A DNA stretch of 64,000 bases from Candidatus Hebobacterum abditum (GTDB lineage Bacteria > Armatimonadota > Hebobacteria > Hebobacterales > Hebobacteraceae), in assembly GCA_029821875.1 (NCBI GenBank), contig JALGXW010000013.1:1-64000 (forward strand), in the 5' to 3' direction. The notes below the pieces were generated by a model. The model had not been told where the DNA came from, searched no databases, and saw nothing but the letters and a program-made list of their open reading frames with translations. Below, one piece after another: positions 43,558-52,287 of the stretch. Made by a program: the position numbers and the translations under genes. How positions within the stretch are numbered: the stretch's first letter is position 1; every line of letters begins with the position of its first letter.

Positions 43558-44718
43558 GTGGAGATGAGAGTCACGCGGAAGAAGGGCTTCACCCTGATAG
43601 AGCTGCTGGTGGTGATTGCGATCATCGGAATCCTGGCAGCGATGGTGTTTCCGGTCTTTGCGAGGGCGCGCGAGTCCGCGCGCAAGGCGGTGTGCCTGTC
43701 GAATGTAAAGAACATCGCCCTGGCCATTCAGATGTACCTGGCGGACAACAACGACTGCCTGTTCCCCAACGAGCACCGGCAAGACGTCTACGACTACATG
43801 TTCGCGGGGCCCGGGGGCGGACCTCCCGTCGACAACTGCGAGCAGTGGCCCAAGTTCGCGAAGTGGGCCAATCCCTATCTCAGAGAAGTGGTGATACTGG
43901 ACGAGTATGTCAAGAACCGCGATGTCTGGCGGTGCCCGAGCGCAAAGGTGGAGGGAGGCGCCAACTTCATCATGCGTGGGCCCGACTGGCTTGGGTACCT
44001 GCGTGCAACCGAGGGAGAGTGGGGGATCGACGCAGACAACATGGGTCCGTGGTGCATCACCGGCTGGCCGCCCGGATGGGGCGGAGAGGTCACCGACTCC
44101 ATCTTCCAGCAGAGGCTGGCCGGGACCGCGACGGGCGCGCGATGGCCGCCCACGTCAGGCGCCTCCGCTCATAAGGCGTTTGCCATGAGCATCGGAGTGC
44201 AGAACGCGTACCACGGCGAGGCCGACTACGCAGGCGGTGGAGCGGTAAACGACGCGCTGAAGCTTGTTGAGGTGGACGATCCGGTAAACTTCGTCATCGT
44301 CGCCGAAGCCGGGGTGTCCTCCTTCGAGCCCAACGCTTTCCATCTGGCAGCCTATCCGGATCTATGCTGCACCGCCTGCGCCGGGATCATCCCCTGGGGC
44401 TGGGGGTGGCCCACGCTCGACAACGGGCAGACGGTCTGCCCGAATGGCGACTACTGCCCAGAGTGCTGGGCACTGCACGCCAACTATGAGTGGGCGAAAG
44501 ATCCGAGAGCGCGGAGCGCCAGCGCGCGGCACCTGGGAGGCGACAACTTGGGCTTCCTGGACGGCCATGCGGCTTGGCTGTCGGCCGAAAGGATCCTGAC
44601 CATGGGCCGCGACGGCGACCTCAGCGGCCTGACGATGTGGTGCAACGCAGCCAGCACCCACGAGGTATACCTCCGGGACTGCGGTGATCCCCCGCCCGGG
44701 ATGGTCTTCCTCTGGTAG
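43558..44718 (+). CDS. DUF1559-type prepilin-like protein (type II secretion/type IV pilin signal)
   Basis: The 386-residue protein begins with a class III signal, RKKGFTLIELLVVIAIIGIL, with Glu at +5 of the mature form, then FPVFARARESARKAVCLSNVKN as in DUF1559 proteins of Planctomycetes and Armatimonadota. The globular part is rich in Trp, Cys and Gly, and near the end ARSASARHLGGDNLGFLDGH is the H...DG motif of the family. It is processed by prepilin peptidase and probably sits on the surface. AAGGAGGT five bases before the GTG supports that start over ATG at 43564. A GC-rich hairpin follows. Confidence 0.92.
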   Translation: MEMRVTRKKGFTLIELLVVIAIIGILAAMVFPVFARARESARKAVCLSNVKNIALAIQMYLADNNDCLFPNEHRQDVYDYMFAGPGGGPPVDNCEQWPKFAKWANPYLREVVILDEYVKNRDVWRCPSAKVEGGANFIMRGPDWLGYLRATEGEWGIDADNMGPWCITGWPPGWGGEVTDSIFQQRLAGTATGARWPPTSGASAHKAFAMSIGVQNAYHGEADYAGGGAVNDALKLVEVDDPVNFVIVAEAGVSSFEPNAFHLAAYPDLCCTACAGIIPWGWGWPTLDNGQTVCPNGDYCPECWALHANYEWAKDPRARSASARHLGGDNLGFLDGHAAWLSAERILTMGRDGDLSGLTMWCNAASTHEVYLRDCGDPPPGMVFLW

Positions 44719-44765
44719 GGAGGCGACCCGGTCTCGGCTGTGCCGAGCATGTATGCTCAACACGT

Positions 44766-44797
44766 GGCGGGGCGCCCTCCGGCGCCCCGCCCTCTCT
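44766..44797 (+). terminator. Hairpin terminator after the prepilin gene
   Basis: GGCGGGGCGCC pairs with GGCGCCCCGCC around CTCC, followed by CTCTCT. It lies between the prepilin stop and the transporter ATG at 44812. Confidence 0.7.
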
Positions 44798-44811
44798 AGG
44801 GGCTCTCGGCG

Positions 44812-46782
44812 ATGAACCGCGCCACCCGAATCACTGCTCGCGCCATCGTGCTGGGTGCTCTGGTGAGCGGGCTGCTGGCGCTCGCCAACCCGCACACGCA
44901 TTACGTGGCGGCCACGTGGAGCATTGGCTGGGGGTCGCTGCCCATGGGCGTGGTGTTCGCGCTCTTCCTGCTCGTGGCCGCCAACGGGCTGCTCGCGCGA
45001 CTGCCAGGCAAGACGGCCTTCACCCGGGGCGAGCTGCTGGCAGTCTACGGCGCCGCCATCATCTCCTATCCGTTGATCAGGATGTACCTGCCCTACCTGG
45101 CGGGCATGCTCTCCTATGCCTTCTACCGCGCCAGCCCGGAGAATGAGTGGGAGAATCTGATATGGCCTCACATCCCCTCCTGGTCCCGCCTGTCGAGCCC
45201 CGATGCCGTCAACTGGTTCTGGCAGGGCCTGTCGAGAGGTCAGACCGTGCCGTGGAGCGACTGGGCTGGGCCCATGCTGGCCTGGGGGCTGTTCACGGCC
45301 GCCGCGATGGCGGCCATGTTCTGTCTGGCCGCGCTGATGAGCAGGGATTGGATCGACAGGCAGCGGCTGACGTTCCCACTGGTTGAGGTGCCGCTCGCCC
45401 TCGTGGGCGACGGGCCCACCCCGACACCGGGGCGGAGCATCTTGCGCAACCGCGTCTTCTGGATCGGCTTTGCCGTGCCGTCCCTCATCTCGCTCTTGCA
45501 CTGGCTGAGCAGGATCTTCCCCGCGGTCCCTGACCCCACGCTAGAGTATCTCGTAGGACGCCACCTGGCGGGCATGGGCCTGCCCTGGAGTGTCCTCGGC
45601 GAGATGCGGATCCGCCTCTACTTCGCCGTCATCGGGATCGCCTGCCTAATCCCCGGCGAGGTGTCGCTCAGCATCTGGCTCTTCTACGTGCTCTACTGCG
45701 CGGCGCTGGTTGTGCTGGCCGGCTTCGGCATCACTGAATCAGCGAGTTCCGTCGCGGGCTTCAATCCTCGATCCGTCGTCGGCTTCGCCGAGGCCGGGGG
45801 CTTCGCGGTTCTGGCTGCGACGGCGCTGTGGCAGTCGCGAGGCAGGCTCAAGAGTGCCGTCAACGGCCTCCTTGGAGGGCGGGCCGCGGGACCCGACCCC
45901 TCCGCGCCTCTCAGCGGCCGCGCGGCCTTGCTTGGATTTCTTGCGGCCAATGCGTTCATGCTTTGGTGGGCGTTGCGAGCGGGTATGTCGTGGTGGAGCT
46001 TCGCCATGTGGGCGGTGCTGTTCTATGTGGTCCTCATCGGTTGCTCCCGACTGGTGGCGGCCGCGGGCGTGATGCGAGCGGATGCGGCCGCAGCCGTCTA
46101 CCCGTTCCCACGGGAGGTCATCCTCCGCACGGTCGGGGCGTTGCCAATCGGACCGCCGTCGCTCACCATCATGACCTATCTCTCGTTCGCCTACACGGGC
46201 AATGTGGAGAACTCGGCCATGCCCCAGATGATGAACAGCTTCAAGCTGGTCCGCTCTGAACGCCTGGCCGGCACCGCGTTCACCAGGGCCGCCGTCGTCG
46301 TGTCTCTCGTCGTCTTGGTCGTGGGGAGTGTCGGGCTGCTCCAGGTGGCCTACAGGCACGGCGCAAGCTCTCTGCAGTGCTGGCCGCTGACCGGCGCTGC
46401 CACTTGCACCTTCCGCCAACTCGATTCCAGCCTCCATTCTCCCGAGCTGCCCAGCAACTGGCTCCGCGGCGCCATCGCGGGCGGCGCCGGTTTCATGCTT
46501 CTGCTCGTGTGGCTCAGCAGCCGGTTCGTCTGGTGGCCAGTGAGTCCTGTCGGGTTCGTCATAGCCAGCGCCTTCTTCACCAATTACGGCCTCTGGTTCA
46601 ACACCTTCATCGGATGGCTGCTAGTCACGTTGGTCCGCCGCTACGGCGGCCTCACTGTCTACCGGGCATTGCGCCCCGCGTTCCTGGGGCTGGTACTGGG
46701 GGAGTTCCTAACGCGGAGCGCGCTGGCCGTGTTCTCTCTCCTCATCGGGCTCGAAGTGCCTGACCCGTTCGCGCTCGCCTAG
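44812..46782 (+). CDS. DUF6785/DUF6784-type multi-pass membrane protein (OPT-like)
   Basis: The 656-residue protein has about 14 predicted membrane helices, beginning with AIVLGALVSGLLALANPHTHY and ending with the FVWWPVSPVGFVIASAFFTNY and TLVRRYGGLTVYRALRPAFLGLVLG segments. It keeps DWIDRQRLTFPLVEVPLAL in the middle. These motifs are shared with the two proteins at 52288 and 54428, and define the DUF6785/DUF6784 family, which looks distantly like oligopeptide transporters. The role is probably solute uptake for the catabolic genes downstream; substrate unknown. It is more diverged than the other two copies. Confidence 0.8.
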   Translation: MNRATRITARAIVLGALVSGLLALANPHTHYVAATWSIGWGSLPMGVVFALFLLVAANGLLARLPGKTAFTRGELLAVYGAAIISYPLIRMYLPYLAGMLSYAFYRASPENEWENLIWPHIPSWSRLSSPDAVNWFWQGLSRGQTVPWSDWAGPMLAWGLFTAAAMAAMFCLAALMSRDWIDRQRLTFPLVEVPLALVGDGPTPTPGRSILRNRVFWIGFAVPSLISLLHWLSRIFPAVPDPTLEYLVGRHLAGMGLPWSVLGEMRIRLYFAVIGIACLIPGEVSLSIWLFYVLYCAALVVLAGFGITESASSVAGFNPRSVVGFAEAGGFAVLAATALWQSRGRLKSAVNGLLGGRAAGPDPSAPLSGRAALLGFLAANAFMLWWALRAGMSWWSFAMWAVLFYVVLIGCSRLVAAAGVMRADAAAAVYPFPREVILRTVGALPIGPPSLTIMTYLSFAYTGNVENSAMPQMMNSFKLVRSERLAGTAFTRAAVVVSLVVLVVGSVGLLQVAYRHGASSLQCWPLTGAATCTFRQLDSSLHSPELPSNWLRGAIAGGAGFMLLLVWLSSRFVWWPVSPVGFVIASAFFTNYGLWFNTFIGWLLVTLVRRYGGLTVYRALRPAFLGLVLGEFLTRSALAVFSLLIGLEVPDPFALA

Positions 46783-46887
46783 GACCCGAGTATTGCCGCT
46801 CGTGTGCGGGCCTACATGAAACGAGACGCCACTAGCTCGGCCACTAGCTCGAGTCCACCCAGCGATGGTGCAGCGTTGGGGTAGGCG

Positions 46888-46975
46888 CGGAGCCAGGGCG
46901 GGCCCCCAATGATCTACATCATGCTCGCCACCGGCGGCGCCAACATCGGCTGGCTGTTTGCTCATCCGCGGCCGC
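46888..46975 (+). pseudogene. Fragment of a further DUF6785-type transporter gene
   Basis: GATCTACATCATGCTCGCCA is identical to both transporter genes downstream (52612 and 54742), and GAGCCAGGGCG upstream also matches the 54428 gene. Translation gives RSQGGPPMIYIMLATGGANI, aligned to LSQGELLTIYIMLAIGGVIV. No intact gene surrounds it, so it is a remnant of a lost copy. Confidence 0.75.
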
Positions 46976-47160
46976 AGTCCCTCGGAGGCGCGCTCACTCC
47001 TCCGTTCAGAGCGAACCAGGTGACTAGAGGTGTACGGCCTCTGTGGCCGGAACAGTGTCGGCTGGCGCAGTGTATGTGGCCGAGCAGGCCTTGCGAGGCG
47101 GTGCTTCACTGACAGTCTCGGGGGCCTCGCCGCGCCGGCAAGTGCGACGAGGAGCCAAGC

Positions 47161-48357
47161 GTGTCTTCTAGAGAGCGGGTGCTGGAAGCGATTGATGGGA
47201 CACCGGGTGCCCCGGTGCCGTGCTGCTTCATGATGTTCCGTGCGCTGAGCGACAGATGCCAGGATGAGTATGAATTCGCGACCCGGCAGATGGAGCTGGG
47301 GCTCGACACGCGGGTTCGCCTCGACGATCTGCCGGTCCGTTTCTCACCAGAGGTCAGCGTCCATGAGTCGGTCACCGCAGGTGACCCTCCCGTCGTCACT
47401 CGGGTGTACGAGACGCCGGCCGGCAGCCTGGCTGTCAGCGTCAAGCAGATCGAGGGGTGGCCCTTCGGGGATCATCTGCCGCTCTTCAGTGATTTCATCA
47501 TCCCGCGCGCCGTTCAGTTTCCTGTCTCCGCCCCGGAGCACTTGCCAGCCCTGCGCCATCTCTTGACCCCACCGGGGGACGACGATGTCCGCGCCTTCCT
47601 CGCGGAGGGCAACAGGCGCAAGCGCTTCGCGGACGACCGCCGCCTGCTGCTTGCCGGGGGCTGGCGAGGAGAGCGCTCCGTGCCGGGCGAGGACGAGAAC
47701 CTGGTGGGCACTAACTTCGGTACGGTATCGGTCGTTGACACCTTGATGTGGCTCTGCGGCGGGACTCAGCCACTGCTCTGGGCGTACGACGAGCCCGACT
47801 TCCTCAGGGAACTGATAGGCATCCTCGAGGAGTGGAATCGTAGTCGTCTCGAGGTCCACCTGGAGGCCGGGGTAGACATCGTGTTCCGCCGAGCGTGGTA
47901 TGAGGGCACTGACTTCTGGTCTCCGCCCTTGTACCGGGAGCTCATCCTTCCGACGGTGCGCCGAGACGTGGAGCTCGCGCACGAGGCGGGGGCTCGCTAT
48001 GCGTACATCATCACCACCGGCATGATGCCGGTGGCCGACCTGATTCTGGAAGCCGGCGTTGACGCTGTCGTCGGCATAGACCCAGGCCAGGGCAAGGGGA
48101 CAACTCTCCAGGATGTGCGCGACTCGCTGGGCGGGAAGGTCGGTCTCTGGGGGGGTGTCAGTGGGCCGCTCGCAGTAGAGGAGGGAACGGAGGGAGAGGT
48201 GAGAGCGGCCGTCGAGGAAGCAGTCTCAGTCCTGGGCGATACGGGGCGCTTCATACTCTCTCCTGTGGACAACGTTCGCGCCGACACGGAACGGTCGTGG
48301 CGCAACGTACGGGTGTTCGTTGATACGTGGCGGTCCCTCACCCGCGCCTCTTCATGA
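47161..48357 (+). CDS. Uroporphyrinogen-decarboxylase-family (methyltransferase-like) protein
   Basis: The 398-residue protein starts SSRERVLEAIDGTPGAPVPC, as in UroD-family proteins outside haem synthesis. HEAGARYAYIITTGMMPVADLILEAGVDAVVGIDP and KVGLWGGVSGPLAVEEGT are the C-terminal barrel strands. Many such proteins are corrinoid:CoM-like or O-demethylase methyltransferases rather than decarboxylases. The context (MttB homologue, GH4, sugar kinase) favours methyl transfer. GGAG precedes the GTG start. The kinase gene begins 12 bases after its stop. Confidence 0.85.
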   Translation: MSSRERVLEAIDGTPGAPVPCCFMMFRALSDRCQDEYEFATRQMELGLDTRVRLDDLPVRFSPEVSVHESVTAGDPPVVTRVYETPAGSLAVSVKQIEGWPFGDHLPLFSDFIIPRAVQFPVSAPEHLPALRHLLTPPGDDDVRAFLAEGNRRKRFADDRRLLLAGGWRGERSVPGEDENLVGTNFGTVSVVDTLMWLCGGTQPLLWAYDEPDFLRELIGILEEWNRSRLEVHLEAGVDIVFRRAWYEGTDFWSPPLYRELILPTVRRDVELAHEAGARYAYIITTGMMPVADLILEAGVDAVVGIDPGQGKGTTLQDVRDSLGGKVGLWGGVSGPLAVEEGTEGEVRAAVEEAVSVLGDTGRFILSPVDNVRADTERSWRNVRVFVDTWRSLTRASS

Positions 48358-48369
48358 CTGGAGACCGGA

Positions 48370-49347
48370 ATGGCGGCTATGGCGCATGGGCGCGAGTCGG
48401 GCCTGCTGCTTGGACTTGACGGCGGCAGCACGAAGACGGCGGGAGTGATCATCACTCCAGACGGCCGCGTGCTTGGACAGGTACGCGGTCCCGCCTCCGC
48501 CATCGTCGGTCCCCCCAATGCGGAGGCATCCTCGGTTCTCGGTTCGATCGTAGACTCGCTCTGCTCTCAGGCGGATGCATCCCTGGATGACATCGAATCA
48601 TGTGGTGTCGGCCTCAGCGGCATTGACTTCGATGATGAGCTATCTCTGCAGCAGGAGGGGATCGCCGCCGCACTGGGCATCCCAAGAGAGCGCATCATCC
48701 TCGTCAACGATGCTATCGTCGCGCTGTGGGGCGCGACGGCGAAGCCGGCGGCGACCCTCTTCCAGCATGGCTCGGGCTTCACCGGAGCCTATCGGGCCCA
48801 GCATGGAGAGGAGGTCCTCTTCGACCATCTCGGGGTGGCCAGCACCTTCGACATGCGCCGCGCGCTGATCGCGCTCGTCGCCCGAATGATAAACGGCATG
48901 GCGGAGCCGACGCCACTCAAGGACAAGGCACTCGCCCACTTCGGCATAGCAGACGAGCAGGAATACTGCGAGGCCGTCTATCGCCAGTTCATCCCCTCTG
49001 AGCGCACGGTGAACACGCCTCCTCTCATATTCGCCGCCTGGCTCGAAGGAGACCCGGCCGCGACCGGCCTGGTCGAAGACGCAGTGCGCGATTATGCTCT
49101 TGCCGCGGGGGCAATGATCGAAGCGACAGGGCATCGAAGCCCTGATGTCACCCTAGGAGGAGGCGTCATCGCCCAAGCGCCTGAGCAGTTCTGGCGATCG
49201 CTCGCCGAGGCGATCCAGGAGTCGCACCCACTGGTCACTGTCAAACCGCCAGACCTGGCGCCGGAGTTCGGCGGCGCGGTCATGGCCGGATACCACATCG
49301 GCCTGGATCCCGCGCAGCTCTTCCAGCAGCTTCGAGTCAACACATAG
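48370..49347 (+). CDS. BadF/N-acetylglucosamine-kinase-type sugar kinase
   Basis: The 325-residue ASKHA-fold protein has the phosphate-1 loop LLLGLDGGSTKTAGVIITPDG, the second motif VNDAIVALWGAT and the adenosine loop VTLGGGVIAQAPEQF. This is the BadF/BadG/BcrA/BcrD family that includes GlcNAc kinases. GGAG precedes the first ATG; ATG at 48379 is also possible. Its place between the UroD-like and GH4 genes suggests it phosphorylates a sugar before or after GH4 action, since many GH4 enzymes prefer 6-phosphoglycosides. Confidence 0.88.
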   Translation: MAAMAHGRESGLLLGLDGGSTKTAGVIITPDGRVLGQVRGPASAIVGPPNAEASSVLGSIVDSLCSQADASLDDIESCGVGLSGIDFDDELSLQQEGIAAALGIPRERIILVNDAIVALWGATAKPAATLFQHGSGFTGAYRAQHGEEVLFDHLGVASTFDMRRALIALVARMINGMAEPTPLKDKALAHFGIADEQEYCEAVYRQFIPSERTVNTPPLIFAAWLEGDPAATGLVEDAVRDYALAAGAMIEATGHRSPDVTLGGGVIAQAPEQFWRSLAEAIQESHPLVTVKPPDLAPEFGGAVMAGYHIGLDPAQLFQQLRVNT

Positions 49348-49367
49348 AACGCGCGACAGGGGGACAC

Positions 49368-50639
49368 ATGAGCCGATCCCTATCAGTGTGTGTTGTTGGC
49401 GCAGGTAGCTCATACACTCCCGAGCTGGTCGAGGGGCTGCTCCAACAAGACCCGGCACTTCTGCCTGTCGGGGAGCTGCGCCTCACCGACATCGATGCCG
49501 AGCGCCTCTCCATCATGGCCGGCTTCAGCGAGCGCGCCGTTCGCCACGCTGGACGCGATGTGACTGTTGCCAGCGACAAGCGTCTCGCACCGATGATCGA
49601 AGGCGCCGACTTCGTCATCACACAGATCCGTGTGGGGGGGATGAAGGCCAGGCATCTGGATGAGAGCATTCCCCTGAAGTACGGGATCATCGGGCAGGAG
49701 ACGACCGGCCCCGGCGGGATGTTCAAGGCGCTACGGACGATCCCCCCAATGATCGAGATCGGGAACACAGTCGCCTCCGCTGCGCCCGATGCGTATATCC
49801 TGAACTATGCCAACCCCAGTGGCATCGTCTCCGAAGCAGTGTCGAAGCACACGAAGGCGAATATCATCGGCCTGTGCTCTGGCATCCCCGGGATGCAGGC
49901 AGAGATCGAAGGCTCATTCTCTCCTCGCTACCCCGATCTGCGCGTCTACACCGTGGGGCTCAATCACTTCGGTCACATTCATCGCGTACTCTCGGGAGAC
50001 AGGGATGTCACGGGGGAGGTGATGGAAGCACTCGCGAAGACGGAGGAGGAGAGGGGCAACCAGGGCGGGGAGCGCACTATCCGGCTGCTGCAAGCGTATC
50101 CCATAGGCTACGTTGACTACTTCTACCATCGCGCCCGCATGGTCCAAGCGTACCAGTCCCACTCGGGGACGCGAGCCGAGGAGATCGAGGCCATCGAGCG
50201 GGAGATTCTCGCTGAAGCAGCGAGGCCAGACGTTGTCGAGAAGCCGAAGGCGCTGAGTCGGCGTGGTGGCGGCGGCTATGCGAACATCACCTTCGCTGTC
50301 ATGAAGGCGATCGTGAATGACACGGGGGAGGAGCTGACGGCCAACGTCCCCAACAGGGGGAGCGTGGACGGGATCGAGGATGACGCAGTTGTGGAGGTCG
50401 TATGTCGCGTTGACCGAAATGGCGCTCACCCACTGCCCGTGGGTCAGATCCCGCTCGCGTTTCGCGGTGTGATGCAGGCGCTGAAGGCATACGAAACACT
50501 GACCGTAGAGGCGGCGGTGCAACGGAGCAGGCGGCTGGCGGTGCTCGCGCTGCTGAACCATCCCCTCATGGGGGACGTGGATGTGATAGAGCCGTTGCTG
50601 GATGAAATGCTCGCAGCGCACGGGCTCGACTTCACATAA
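49368..50639 (+). CDS. Glycoside hydrolase family 4 (6-phospho-glucosidase-like)
   Basis: The 423-residue protein has the NAD loop VVGAGSSYTPELVEGL, QETTGPGGMFKALRTIPPM, ILNYANPSGI, the metal Cys in IIGLCSGIPG (C170) and His in TVGLNHFGH (H200), all GH4 signatures. The SYTPEL form is typical of 6-phospho-beta-glucosidases. It differs clearly from the GH4 at 2064, so the two are not a recent duplication. It starts 20 bases after the kinase gene and is followed by the MttB gene, probably in one transcript. Confidence 0.92.
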   Translation: MSRSLSVCVVGAGSSYTPELVEGLLQQDPALLPVGELRLTDIDAERLSIMAGFSERAVRHAGRDVTVASDKRLAPMIEGADFVITQIRVGGMKARHLDESIPLKYGIIGQETTGPGGMFKALRTIPPMIEIGNTVASAAPDAYILNYANPSGIVSEAVSKHTKANIIGLCSGIPGMQAEIEGSFSPRYPDLRVYTVGLNHFGHIHRVLSGDRDVTGEVMEALAKTEEERGNQGGERTIRLLQAYPIGYVDYFYHRARMVQAYQSHSGTRAEEIEAIEREILAEAARPDVVEKPKALSRRGGGGYANITFAVMKAIVNDTGEELTANVPNRGSVDGIEDDAVVEVVCRVDRNGAHPLPVGQIPLAFRGVMQALKAYETLTVEAAVQRSRRLAVLALLNHPLMGDVDVIEPLLDEMLAAHGLDFT

Positions 50640-50681
50640 GGCATGGGGCCACGCGGGCGCCCTGTTGGGGAGCAAGCCGGT

Positions 50682-52130
50682 ATGGGAAAGGGAGGCAGCT
50701 TGCGTGCTCGTGCACTGAAGCTGACGCGTCAACCGCTGTTTCAGCCATCAGAGCTTGAGGCGATAGAGGAGGCCGCTCTACGTATCCTCGAAGAGGTGGG
50801 GGTCGAGGTCAGCCACCCGGAGCTTGCGGCGCGCGCCGCCAGCGAGGGCTTCGAGTTCTCGCAGACGCGCATCCGGCTGGCACGGCGCAAGGTGGCCGAG
50901 TTTCTGGCGGAAGCGCGAGGAGGCGCACGGGGGCAGCAAAGCAGCGCGACCTCCGATGACGGCTGCCGCGACCTCGTTGCATATATAAGCCCCTATCCAC
51001 AGAGCGTCCATGACCCGGAGACAGACGAGATCGTCCCGTTCACCGCCGCGCGGCTGGCCGAGGCGACGAAGCTGGTGGGAGCAGTGGCCGACCGTGGGAT
51101 CGTCCCCCAGGTGCCGGGCTGCCCGGTAGACGTACCGGCTCCGCTGCAAGTCATCCTCCAGTATCGAATCGCGGCCGAGAACCTGCCCGGAGGTGGTCCA
51201 CCCGTCGATCCCAAGGCCCTGGCCTCAATGCCCTACATCATGGAGATGGCCGAGGTCCTGGGCCGGCCCATTCGCAGCCTCCCTGTGTACGTCTTCAGCC
51301 CTCTCACACTGGCCGGCGAATCGCTGTCCGGAGTCATGGCGTACGAGTCAGGCCTGGATGCCGTCGGTGTCAGCTCGATGCCAGCGGCGGGAAGCACAGC
51401 CCCGGTGCGGCCGAGCGAAGCGCTCGCCCTCGCGGCCGCGGAGGTGATTGGCTCGGCCCTGATCCTGCGTGAGTGCATCGAGCCGCCGGTCCACTGGGGC
51501 ATCGGAGCGTACCCGTTCGACATGAGGGGTATGGCGATGAGCTTCGGCTCTCCGGAAGCCTTGCTCTTCGAGATGGCCTCGTGTGAAGTGGACGCCTACT
51601 TCCACGGCCATCCCTGGCACCCCGCTGTGGGGAACATCCATACCCTCGCCAAGCTGCCTGGCCCCCAGGCTGCGGCGGAGAAGGCCACTCTCATGACACT
51701 CGGCGCTCTGTGGGGAGCAACAGAGTTCCACTGCGCCGGGGTCCTCAGCCTCGACGAGATCTTCAGCCCGGTTCAGCTCCTGGCCGATCTCGAGGTCAAG
51801 GATCACGTGCAACGGCTGGTGCGGGGACTGGAGACCGGCTGCGATGCGGATGCCCTCGTCGCAGATGTGCGGGAGGGACTGGAGGGGGGGTTCATGGGGA
51901 TCGAGCGCACCCTGGACCGATATCGCGAACTGTACTGGCATCCACAGTTGTTCGAGCGCCGGTTCCTGGGACCATGGCGGAGCGCGTCGAGCCCGAGCTT
52001 TGGCCAGCTAGCACGTGAGATGTGTCGGGAGTTGCTGGGACGGTACTGCTACGAACCACCAGCGGGCATCAGGTCCGAGATCGAGCGTATCTACCGCCGC
52101 GCGGAGCGAGGACTCGCCGCCGCAACATGA
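50682..52130 (+). CDS. MttB-superfamily (trimethylamine methyltransferase family) protein
   Basis: The product (about 482 residues) has the family N-terminus FQPSELEAIEEAALRILEEVGV, a long TIM-barrel core, and YRELYWHPQLFERRF near the C-terminus, parallel to FRQEFWEPRVWDR in the protein at 3444. It is full length without an in-frame amber codon. I chose ATG 50682 (GGGGAG upstream) over ATG 50643, which has no ribosome site. It is the last gene of the UroD-kinase-GH4-MttB run, followed after 157 bases by the transporter pair. No corrinoid protein is encoded in the window. Confidence 0.85.
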   Translation: MGKGGSLRARALKLTRQPLFQPSELEAIEEAALRILEEVGVEVSHPELAARAASEGFEFSQTRIRLARRKVAEFLAEARGGARGQQSSATSDDGCRDLVAYISPYPQSVHDPETDEIVPFTAARLAEATKLVGAVADRGIVPQVPGCPVDVPAPLQVILQYRIAAENLPGGGPPVDPKALASMPYIMEMAEVLGRPIRSLPVYVFSPLTLAGESLSGVMAYESGLDAVGVSSMPAAGSTAPVRPSEALALAAAEVIGSALILRECIEPPVHWGIGAYPFDMRGMAMSFGSPEALLFEMASCEVDAYFHGHPWHPAVGNIHTLAKLPGPQAAAEKATLMTLGALWGATEFHCAGVLSLDEIFSPVQLLADLEVKDHVQRLVRGLETGCDADALVADVREGLEGGFMGIERTLDRYRELYWHPQLFERRFLGPWRSASSPSFGQLAREMCRELLGRYCYEPPAGIRSEIERIYRRAERGLAAAT

Positions 52131-52287
52131 AGATCGACACACAGCCGCCCAGGAGTTGTAGCACTCCGCTGCTGGCCGTCGGCCGAGGGAGCGACGGCGC
52201 AATCAGTCGGTACTTTTGCCCATCCTTCTCTTGGTCCTCCTGCGTGCCGAGGGGCAGAGGTGTAGTGCGGGCCCTGGGGTGTAGCTG

